Below, piece by piece: positions 7,729 to 13,853 of a stretch of 15,446 nt of DNA (its first letter is position 1; every line of letters begins with the position of its first letter). Below the pieces are notes generated by a model. It saw only the letters and a program-made list of their open reading frames with translations, did not search any database and had not been told where the DNA came from. The stretch lies in contig JAJYBO010000040.1 of NCBI GenBank assembly GCA_021778975.1, forward strand, positions 1 through 15,446. Direction: 5' to 3'. The stretch comes from Deltaproteobacteria bacterium (lineage in GTDB: Bacteria > Desulfobacterota > Desulfobacteria > Desulfobacterales > Desulfatirhabdiaceae). The translations under genes were made by a program, and so were the position numbers.

Positions 7729-8657
7729 TGGATGCTTCTGCTTCACCTCATGAGTCCGGCGCGTTTGATTTGTCATCATACCTGAACGCAAAAAGCCAGC
7801 AGGTTCAGGAGGCGCTCGATCATATTTTAAAGACACCCCCCAATCCGGATGCCCGTATCTGTCAGGCCATGCGGTACGCCCTGATGTCCGGGGGCAAACG
7901 GCTGCGGCCGGCGCTGTGCATGGCCGCCTGCGAAACCGTCGGCGGCGATGCAGCGGCAGCGATGCCCGCGGCCTGCGCTCTCGAAATGATTCACACCTAT
8001 TCCCTGATTCATGATGATTTACCGGCGATGGACAATGATACTCTTCGCCGGGGCCGGCCCACCTGCCATGTGGCGTTTGATGAAGCGACAGCCATTCTTG
8101 CCGGTGACGCGCTGCTCACAATGGCCTTTGAAACCCTGTCATCGCCCGCCATCAGAAAGACGGACAAATTGGCCATATGGCTCGATGTCATTTCCATGAT
8201 TGCCACCGCGGCCGGCGTTCGCGGCATGGTAGAAGGCCAGATGCGCGACATGCTGGCCGAACATCAGCCGTCGTTGGCGTTGGCGGAACTCGAAGCACTC
8301 CATCGGCTCAAGACCGGCGCACTCATCGAGGCTTCCGTGTGTTCCGGCGCCGCAATTGGCAATGGCGCCCCGGAGCAGATAACCTGTCTTCGAGAATATG
8401 CGCGGCATATCGGGCTTGCTTTCCAGATCACGGATGATATCCTGGATGTGGAGGGAGACCCCCATATCATGGGGAAAAGCGCAGGCTCCGATCAATCCCG
8501 CTGCAAGGCCACCTACCCGTCTCTTCTGGGTCTGGCCGCTTCAAAACAAAAAGCGTCCGATCTGGTCACTCATGCCGTTCGGTTGTTGTCCCCATTCGAT
8601 GAAGCGGCGGCCCCTTTGCGTGCAATCGCCCAATACATTGTTATCAGGAAAAAATGA
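7725..8657 (+). CDS. ispA: Farnesyl diphosphate synthase (geranyltranstransferase, short-chain polyprenyl synthase)
   Basis: 310 residues, close to the usual 295-310. The enzyme condenses isopentenyl diphosphate with dimethylallyl and then geranyl diphosphate, feeding quinone, undecaprenyl and other isoprenoid pathways in the cytoplasm. The first aspartate-rich motif is DDLPAMD (D97, D98, D103), preceded by HTYSLIH and followed by LRRGRPTCH, the bacterial type-II FPP synthase pattern. GGKRLRP (about 57-63) provides the substrate-binding Lys/Arg, and the second motif is DDILD (D237, D238, D241). A C15 product is most likely, although a C20 product cannot be excluded from sequence alone. It overlaps xseB upstream and polA downstream by ATGA each time. 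dxs, the frequent next gene in this cluster, is absent and replaced by polA. The second Met (7728) is an alternative start. Confidence 0.95.
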   Translation: MMDASASPHESGAFDLSSYLNAKSQQVQEALDHILKTPPNPDARICQAMRYALMSGGKRLRPALCMAACETVGGDAAAAMPAACALEMIHTYSLIHDDLPAMDNDTLRRGRPTCHVAFDEATAILAGDALLTMAFETLSSPAIRKTDKLAIWLDVISMIATAAGVRGMVEGQMRDMLAEHQPSLALAELEALHRLKTGALIEASVCSGAAIGNGAPEQITCLREYARHIGLAFQITDDILDVEGDPHIMGKSAGSDQSRCKATYPSLLGLAASKQKASDLVTHAVRLLSPFDEAAAPLRAIAQYIVIRKK

Positions 8658-11326
8658 CACCTCATCGCCCCACACTTTATCTGATTGATGCTACGGCCAC
8701 CATTCATCGGGCCTATCATGCGGTCCGAAATCTGAGCACCTCCAGCGGCCTGCCCACCAATGCGACATTCGGCTTCACCCGGATGCTCATCAAACTGCTG
8801 CAGGACATGTCGCCGGAATATATCGCCCTGTGTTTCGACAGCAAAGAGAAAACGTTCCGGCATCATCTGTTTGCGGACTACAAAGCCACCCGGCCCCCCA
8901 TGCCGGATGACATGCGCGTACAACTGCCCTATATCCGGCAGGTGGTGGAAGGATTCCGATTGCCGGTCGTCGAACTGCCGGGATATGAAGCGGACGATAT
9001 CATCGGAACGCTGGCGCTGCGAGCAGCCCGGTCCGGGTTTTCCGTGGTTATGGTGACGGGTGACAAGGATTTCGTGCAGTTGGTCGGTGACGCTGTGTCT
9101 ATCTGGGATCCCATGAAAGAAAAAGCCACCACACTGTCCGACGTTCGGGCGACCTTTGGGCTGGAACCCGCTCAGATTATTGATGTCATGGGTCTTTCCG
9201 GAGACACCAGCGACAACGTCCCCGGTGTTCCGGGTATTGGTCCTAAAACGGCGCTGTCCCTGATTCAAAAATTCGGCGACATGGAGGGGGTCTATGCCCA
9301 TATCGAATCGGTCAGCTCCAAATCTGTCCGCCAAAAGCTCGTGGATCATCAAGATCAGGCCAGACTGAGCCGCTCTCTGGTGACCATCTGCATTGATGCG
9401 CCGGTGACAGCGTCACTGGAAGGTTTCAAAATACAACCGGCGGATACTGCTGCACTGGCGCGGATTTTCAAAACACTGGAATTCCGACAGCTTCAGCAAG
9501 ACTTCCCCATGTCGTCGGATTTGTCCCAAAAGCGTTATACCGCCATCACGACACCTGACGCGCTGAAAGCGCTGGTGGAACGAATCACCACGTCTTCGCT
9601 GGTATCTATTGACACGGAAACCACATCCACAGACCCGATGACCGCCAAACTGGTCGGCCTGTCCTTTTCCGTTCAGGCCGGAGAGGCGTTTTATATTCCT
9701 GTCGGCCATGTATATCCACACGCCCCGGCCCAGCTCGATGGCGCGCTGGTGCTGGATACCCTCAGACCGGTTTTTGAAAGTGCTTCGGTTCCTAAAATCG
9801 GCCAGAACATCAAATATGATCAGATCGTGCTGAAACGTCATGGTGTTGACCTGAAAGGCGTCATTTTTGACGATATGATCGCCTCGTATCTCATCAACCC
9901 GTCGCTGCGGAGCCACAGTCTGGATCAGATCGCCCTGAACTATCTGGATCACAAAACCATTACTTATGATGAAGTTGTCGGAAAGCACGGTGATTTCAGA
10001 AGCGTTCCCATCGAGAAAGCGGTGACCTACGCCTGCGAGGATGCGGATATCGCTCTGATGGCGCGGGAAGTGCTGCTGCCCCGTCTTGAAGCGATGGGGC
10101 TTGGGGTGCTGATGCATGATGTTGAAATGCCCCTCACCAAAGTTCTGATGCGGATGGAAATGCACGGGGTTCTGGTGGATACCGATCGCTTGAGATCGCT
10201 TTCACAGTCTTTCGAGCAACAAATAGAAGAGCTGGAAACCCAGATATACACCGCCAGCGGAGAGAAATTCAACATCCAGTCTCATCAGCAGCTCGGGCAG
10301 ATCCTGTTTGAAAAACTGAAGCTGCCGGTTCAGAAAAAAACCAAAAAGAAAACCGGGTTTTCGACGGACGTGGATGTCCTCACGGATCTGGCGGTCCATC
10401 ACGAGCTGCCGGCGTTGATTTTGAGACACCGCACCCTGTCCCGGCTGAAATCCACATATGCCGATGCGCTGATGGATATGATTCATCCCGAAACCGGACG
10501 GATCCACACCTCTTACAACCAGACCGTCACGGCCACCGGAAGGCTGAGCAGTTCCACCCCCAATCTTCAAAACATTCCGATCCGTACGGAAGAAGGTCGT
10601 GAAATTCGCAGCGCGTTTATCCCCCGGCATGGATGGGTCATGATCTCCGCGGATTATTCGCAGATCGAATTGCGGATACTGGCGCATTGTTCCGAAGATC
10701 CGATTCTCATTGACGCTTTTATCCGGGACGAAGACATTCATACCCGCACCGCGGAGGAAATCTTTGGCGGGCTTCCCGGTATGATGACGCCTGAGCTGCG
10801 CCGTCAGGCCAAAGTCATCAATTTCGGGATATTGTATGGCATGAGCGCGTTCAGTCTGTCCAAAGAACTCGGCATCAGTCAGAAAATGGCCAAAGCCTAT
10901 ATTGACCAGTATTTTACCCGCTACCGCGGGGTGAAAGCCTACACGGAAAAAACCATCGCAATCGCCAGGCAGACCCAAAAAACGAGTACGCTTCTGGGCA
11001 GAATTCGTCTACTGCCAGACATTAACAGCAGCAACAACAACGTCCGCTCGTTCGCCGAAAGGATTGCGGTCAACACCCCCATTCAGGGAACCGCCGCGGA
11101 TCTGATCAAGATCGCCATGATTCAGATGGATGCAGAACTGGAGAAAAACGGCTTTAAAGCCGCCATGCTCATGACGGTTCATGACGAACTGGTGTTTGAA
11201 GCGCCAAAAGACGAAGTGGATGCTCTGACGTCTTGCATTCGCACGATCATGGAAGGCGTATGGAAACTCAAGGTCCCGCTCAAGGTCAATATCGCCGCGG
11301 GTTCAAACTGGGCGGAAGCACACTGA
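8654..11326 (+). CDS. polA: DNA polymerase I with active-looking 5'-nuclease and proofreading domains
   Basis: 890 residues, full length. The N-terminal 5'-3' nuclease (about 1-290) shows the acid cluster motifs GYEADDIIGTLA, TGDKDFVQLV and the SGDTSDNVPGVPGIGPKTA helix-hairpin-helix region. The 3'-5' exonuclease (about 300-480) retains all metal ligands: D320 and E322 (DTET), D389 (NIKYD) and D463 in YACED. Many PolA proteins have lost these, so this enzyme should proofread. The polymerase domain has motif A at DYSQIELR (D667), motif B RRQAKVINFGILYG (K720, F724, Y728) and motif C HDE (D844, E845). F724, at the position of E. coli F762, predicts discrimination against dideoxynucleotides. The protein fills gaps and removes RNA primers in repair and lagging-strand synthesis. 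The ATG overlaps the ispA stop, and AGGA lies five bases before it. The end is complete. Confidence 0.98.
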   Translation: MTPHRPTLYLIDATATIHRAYHAVRNLSTSSGLPTNATFGFTRMLIKLLQDMSPEYIALCFDSKEKTFRHHLFADYKATRPPMPDDMRVQLPYIRQVVEGFRLPVVELPGYEADDIIGTLALRAARSGFSVVMVTGDKDFVQLVGDAVSIWDPMKEKATTLSDVRATFGLEPAQIIDVMGLSGDTSDNVPGVPGIGPKTALSLIQKFGDMEGVYAHIESVSSKSVRQKLVDHQDQARLSRSLVTICIDAPVTASLEGFKIQPADTAALARIFKTLEFRQLQQDFPMSSDLSQKRYTAITTPDALKALVERITTSSLVSIDTETTSTDPMTAKLVGLSFSVQAGEAFYIPVGHVYPHAPAQLDGALVLDTLRPVFESASVPKIGQNIKYDQIVLKRHGVDLKGVIFDDMIASYLINPSLRSHSLDQIALNYLDHKTITYDEVVGKHGDFRSVPIEKAVTYACEDADIALMAREVLLPRLEAMGLGVLMHDVEMPLTKVLMRMEMHGVLVDTDRLRSLSQSFEQQIEELETQIYTASGEKFNIQSHQQLGQILFEKLKLPVQKKTKKKTGFSTDVDVLTDLAVHHELPALILRHRTLSRLKSTYADALMDMIHPETGRIHTSYNQTVTATGRLSSSTPNLQNIPIRTEEGREIRSAFIPRHGWVMISADYSQIELRILAHCSEDPILIDAFIRDEDIHTRTAEEIFGGLPGMMTPELRRQAKVINFGILYGMSAFSLSKELGISQKMAKAYIDQYFTRYRGVKAYTEKTIAIARQTQKTSTLLGRIRLLPDINSSNNNVRSFAERIAVNTPIQGTAADLIKIAMIQMDAELEKNGFKAAMLMTVHDELVFEAPKDEVDALTSCIRTIMEGVWKLKVPLKVNIAAGSNWAEAH

Positions 11327-11413
11327 CCGGATTTGTATCAAAAATACCCGACATTTTAGATACCACCCCAAAGCTGGTTAGTTAATATCCATTTTGCTAA
11401 AGCGCCTCTCGCC

Positions 11414-11442
11414 TCACCACAACAGATGGTCTATCATATAAA
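11414..11442 (+). promoter_or_regulatory. Weak candidate promoter for the ZraP-like gene
   Basis: TATAAA (11437-11442, five of six to the -10 consensus) stands 17 bases after TCACCA (11414-11419, three of six). It lies in the 257-base gap after polA, where a promoter for the next gene is expected. I found no sigma-54 type -24/-12 pair, although that is how E. coli zraP is driven. Confidence 0.25.
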
Positions 11443-11462
11443 CTGGTTAAGATGAAGGAGTT

Positions 11463-11603
11463 ATGTCTGGCATTCTTATTGCTGATAGAAAGGCAACCAG
11501 AGGATGCATCCATGATGCAGCATGGTTCATCAAATCGCAGTTTATGACCGTTCAAAGCAATTCAACAACAAAGGAGGTTTGTTATGCAGAAAACATGGAT
11601 TAG
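11463..11603 (+). CDS. Possible small ORF (46 aa) overlapping the ZraP-like gene start
   Basis: ATG at 11463 follows AAGGAG by only two bases and opens a 46-codon frame. It begins MSGILIADRKATRG and ends in TAG at 11601-11603, 18 bases inside the next gene in another frame. The first residues resemble the beta-1 strand and acidic turn of a response-regulator receiver domain, but the similarity ends there. It may be a leader peptide, a remnant of a regulator gene, or chance. The ribosome-site spacing is poor and I recognise no family, so the call is tentative. Confidence 0.2.
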   Translation: MSGILIADRKATRGCIHDAAWFIKSQFMTVQSNSTTKEVCYAENMD

Positions 11604-12048
11604 CGGAGTGGTTATCACAGGCATTTTCATCATGTTGATGGGAATAGACGGGGATGCAATCGCAGGTATGGGGATGGGAGGCGGTCGTGGTATGGGAGGG
11701 GGGTACAGCAGCAACCTCACCGACGATCAAATCAGCCAGATGGCAACCGAGCAACAGGCTTTTTTGAAATCCACAACAGACGTTCGTGAACAGCTTCGAG
11801 AACATGCTGTTTTGTTAAGGGCGGAACGCAGCAAGAAAACTCCGGATGCCGCTAAAATCACCTCTCTTCAAAATGAAGTAAATACCCTTCGCTCCCAACT
11901 CGATGCGGCGCGTCAAAAACATCTGGCCATGATGAAGAAGATTGATCCCAATTTTGTTGAAGGTCGAGGCATGGGACGAGGCATGGGACGAGGAATGGGG
12001 CAGGGAATGGGGCAGGGAATGGGACCAGGCATGGGCAACGGTTATTGA
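11584..12048 (+). CDS. Exported ZraP/CpxP-like small protein with Gly-Met-rich repeat tail
   Basis: 154 residues. AAGGAGG at 11571-11577, seven bases before ATG, is a near-ideal ribosome site. Residues 1-27 are a signal peptide (hydrophobic core VVITGIFIMLMGI, likely cut after AIA). The mature protein starts with a Gly/Met-rich segment (28-41). It continues with a helical hairpin (about 44-122) rich in Gln, Glu, Lys and Arg, the organisation of periplasmic ZraP/CpxP/Spy-type 'heavy-metal sensor' proteins (COG3678 style). It ends with six GMG(R/Q/P/N) units. In this family the helices oligomerise and act as chaperones or bind zinc. The canonical Cys/His zinc ligands are absent; Met residues could bind soft metals such as copper(I), which is inference. 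It is convergent with pyrF, with only ten bases between the stops. Confidence 0.8.
   Translation: MQKTWISGVVITGIFIMLMGIDGDAIAGMGMGGGRGMGGGYSSNLTDDQISQMATEQQAFLKSTTDVREQLREHAVLLRAERSKKTPDAAKITSLQNEVNTLRSQLDAARQKHLAMMKKIDPNFVEGRGMGRGMGRGMGQGMGQGMGPGMGNGY
11968..12039 (+). repeat. Six tandem 12-base units inside the ZraP-like gene
   Basis: Six 12-base units run in frame without interruption: GGCATGGGACGA twice, GGAATGGGGCAG twice, then GGAATGGGACCA and GGCATGGGCAAC. They encode GMGR, GMGR, GMGQ, GMGQ, GMGP and GMGN. The pairwise identity of neighbouring units points to recent duplication, and copy number probably varies between strains. Confidence 0.95.
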
Positions 12049-12058
12049 TGATTGGGGC

Positions 12059-12778
12059 CTATAAAACGCCGTTAATTTCGTCGGCGATACGAAGCGCCGC
12101 CTCACTGGGTTTGACGGCATTGCGAATGGGTCTGCCGATGACGATATAATCGGCGCCGTTTTGTACGGCCTGAGCCGGGGTGGTAATCCGCTGCTGATCA
12201 TCGGCGGACACCCCATCCCACGCCGGACGGATTCCGGGGGTTACGGTGATGAAATCTTTTCCCAGCGTTTTTTTGATCACCGCCACCTCCTGTCCGGAAC
12301 AGACAACGCCTGCACATCCTGCGGCATGGGCCATACAGGCCCGTTTCATGACAAGCTTTGAGATATCCGCACTGTAGTCGGAACAGAACCCTGCTTCACG
12401 GATATCTGCACCCGAAACGCTGGTCAGCACCGTAACGCCCAGTATTCCCACTTTTTTTCTTCCGGCTTCAACAGCAGCTTTCAGCATGGCGGATGTCTCG
12501 CCACAATGGACAGTCGCAAAGGTTGCCCCCAGATCGGCAATTCCTGACATGGCTTTAGAAACTGTAGCGGGAATATCATGAAACTTGAGATCCAAAAAGA
12601 CCCCGGCCTCGCCAGCGTCCAATATCCAGCGTACCAGAGCAGGCCCTGTGCGCACAAAAAGTTCCAGCCCCACTTTGAACATTCCAACATGATGTGAAAG
12701 CCGTTTGACCCAATCTTTAGCGCTGTCTTCCGAAGCGACATCGAGTGGAAATATAATGTAATCTTTTGCAGATTTCAT
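12059..12778 (-). CDS. pyrF: Orotidine 5'-phosphate decarboxylase
   Basis: 239 residues, the usual size for the short bacterial class. The enzyme converts OMP to UMP, the last step of de novo pyrimidine synthesis, as a TIM-barrel dimer in the cytoplasm. Visible catalytic residues are D13 (PLDVA), K35 (FKVG) and the D63-x-K65-x-x-D68 signature in LDLKFHDIP. Phosphate is gripped by TPGIRP (about 180-185) and IGRP (R206). The frame stays open to an ATG at 12838, but the start is placed at 12778: the family begins just before its PLDVA strand, and an ACGAGG lies six bases before this ATG, whereas the 20 extra residues have no family match. A candidate promoter lies about 73 bases upstream. The upstream activase gene is separated by 287 bases containing a palindromic repeat, so pyrF is probably a separate unit. 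Confidence 0.96.
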   Translation of the reverse strand: MKSAKDYIIFPLDVASEDSAKDWVKRLSHHVGMFKVGLELFVRTGPALVRWILDAGEAGVFLDLKFHDIPATVSKAMSGIADLGATFATVHCGETSAMLKAAVEAGRKKVGILGVTVLTSVSGADIREAGFCSDYSADISKLVMKRACMAHAAGCAGVVCSGQEVAVIKKTLGKDFITVTPGIRPAWDGVSADDQQRITTPAQAVQNGADYIVIGRPIRNAVKPSEAALRIADEINGVL

Positions 12779-12850
12779 AGAACCTCGTATGAAAAGCCTT
12801 TTAGCGTCGAAGTCGTCAAAAATTTTTCCGCCATCCACGACCTTTATTTT

Positions 12851-12880
12851 ACTTTACATCCATACGGGAAGGAATATCAA
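12851..12880 (-). promoter_or_regulatory. pyrF: Candidate sigma-70 promoter of pyrF
   Basis: On the minus strand TTGATA (12880-12875, five of six) is followed after 18 bases by TAAAGT (12856-12851, four of six). That places transcription start about 65 bases before the pyrF ATG at 12778. It lies between the repeat element and the gene, as expected if the element separates pyrF from the operon upstream. Confidence 0.45.
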
Positions 12881-12891
12881 CCTCTTAAAAC

Positions 12892-12913
12892 TTGATGCCC
12901 TCGTAAAAAGTCG
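12892..12913 (+). repeat. Extra partial end of the dispersed repeat
   Basis: TTGATGCCCTCGTAAAAAGT and two further bases resemble the outer end of the full element (TTGACGGCTTCGTAAAAAGT), in the same orientation as its left arm. It lies eight bases to the left of the full copy. It is probably a remnant of a second, nested or neighbouring copy. Confidence 0.55.
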
Positions 12914-12921
12914 ATTTGGGG

Positions 12922-13046
12922 GACGGCTTTGTAAAAAGTTCGCAGGCAAGGCGCGCAAATCCTGAGGAGTGAAGCGTACTTTTAGGTACGCTGCAACGAC
13001 GAAGGATGCAGCGCAACGCAGCATCCGGACTTTTTACGAAGCCGTC
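12922..13046. repeat. Complete 125-base palindromic repeat element
   Basis: The ends are inverted copies of each other over 21 bases with two mismatches: the left starts GACGGCTTTGTAAAAAGT, the right ends with its near complement, ACTTTTTACGAAGCCGTC. The centre is a perfect seven-base stem, AGCGTAC (12973-12979) with GTACGCT (12986-12992). Between them further blocks pair (ATCCT with AGGAT, GCGC with GCGC), so nearly the whole element folds into one long imperfect hairpin. It encodes nothing. No flanking target duplication is visible. It lies between the activase stop (13066) and the pyrF promoter. The form fits a REP/MITE-like dispersed element, of a kind I associate with Desulfobacterales. 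Confidence 0.85.
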
Positions 13047-13065
13047 AAACTTTCTCACTCAATTT

Positions 13066-13836
13066 TTACGGTGTTTGGTTACAGGGTTCCATCGCCAATA
13101 GCGCGGCGCCCAGCGCACCGACACACTGGGGATCATCCGGCGCCAGAACGTTTCTGCCCAGCGCCTCTGTCAGTAACTGCCGCATACAGGGGTTTTTGGC
13201 CACGCCGCCGGTAAAAACAATATCACCGTCCGACGATACCCGATTGATCATGCCGGCGGCCCTCTGAATGACGCTGGTATGAAGCCCGCGAGCGATTTCC
13301 CGGCGATTCTCTCCTTTAGCGATCAGGGAGGTGACTTCGGATTCGGCAAATACCGTACACATGCTGGAAATGGTAAGGCTCTTTTCCGCTGAAAGCGCTT
13401 CCCGTCCAAATGATTCGATGTCAAACCCCAGCGTTCTGGCCATGATTTCCAGAAACTTTCCGGTGCCGGCGGCGCACCGGTCGTTCATTTCAAATTTTTT
13501 TACCTTCCCGGTTTCAAACAGACTGATGGCCTTGCTGTCCTGCCCGCCGATATCCAGCACCGCCTGGGCGTCGGGAAAACAGGCCCGCGCCCCAACCGCG
13601 TGGGCCTTGATTTCTGTAACCGTCAGAGCGTCAAACGAAATCTCGAACAAATTCCGTCCATACCCCGTCGCCATGATGCGGTCGTACGACATGCCGTCAA
13701 TCAGGTCACGGGCTGCTCTCATCGGATCGAAGCCGGTGTCCATCTGAAGACTGGTCACAATTTTTCCGGATGCATTCACCACCACCAGTTCGATAGTGCG
13801 CGACCCGATATCAATGCCGGCAAAACGCTTTTCCAT
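13066..13836 (-). CDS. ATP-dependent activase of the 2-hydroxyacyl-CoA dehydratase/BadF-BcrA family
   Basis: 256 residues, matching HgdC-type activators (about 255-270). It has the ASKHA ATPase fold: GIDIGSRTIELVV (phosphate-1), LDIGGQDSKAI (phosphate-2) and FTGGVAKNP (adenosine). C121 in NDRCAAGTGKFLE and C160 in SSMCTVFAES are the two cysteines each subunit contributes to a [4Fe-4S] cluster bridging the homodimer. In characterised relatives, ATP binding and hydrolysis drive a conformational change that passes a very low-potential electron to a partner. The partner here should be the reductase encoded immediately upstream (17 bases between frames), as in the E. coli yjiM-yjiL pair and the double-cubane-cluster systems. 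A GGGGAG six bases before the ATG supports the start. The palindromic repeat follows 20 bases after the stop. The enzyme should be oxygen sensitive. Confidence 0.95.
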   Translation of the reverse strand: MEKRFAGIDIGSRTIELVVVNASGKIVTSLQMDTGFDPMRAARDLIDGMSYDRIMATGYGRNLFEISFDALTVTEIKAHAVGARACFPDAQAVLDIGGQDSKAISLFETGKVKKFEMNDRCAAGTGKFLEIMARTLGFDIESFGREALSAEKSLTISSMCTVFAESEVTSLIAKGENRREIARGLHTSVIQRAAGMINRVSSDGDIVFTGGVAKNPCMRQLLTEALGRNVLAPDDPQCVGALGAALLAMEPCNQTP

Positions 13837-13853
13837 CTTGAACTCCCCCAGTC

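Noticed and set aside
8570..10978. Long minus-strand frames opposite polA (8570-9352, 9413-10165, 10202-10978)
   Set aside because: They are shadows of a fully conserved polymerase and show no family features, only His/Arg/Gly-rich composition.
11327..11583. Sigma-54 promoter for the ZraP-like gene
   Set aside because: The TTGCT at 11394-11398 has no GG ten bases upstream of its GC, so the -24/-12 spacing fails.
11968..12039. CRISPR-like array
   Set aside because: The units are contiguous 12-base coding repeats without spacers.
12779..12838. Longer pyrF start at 12838
   Set aside because: The extra 20 residues do not fit the OMP decarboxylase family, and the ATG at 12778 has a well-spaced GAGG.
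12969..13214. Plus-strand frame across the palindromic repeat
   Set aside because: It starts inside the repeat and continues antisense to the activase; not a gene.
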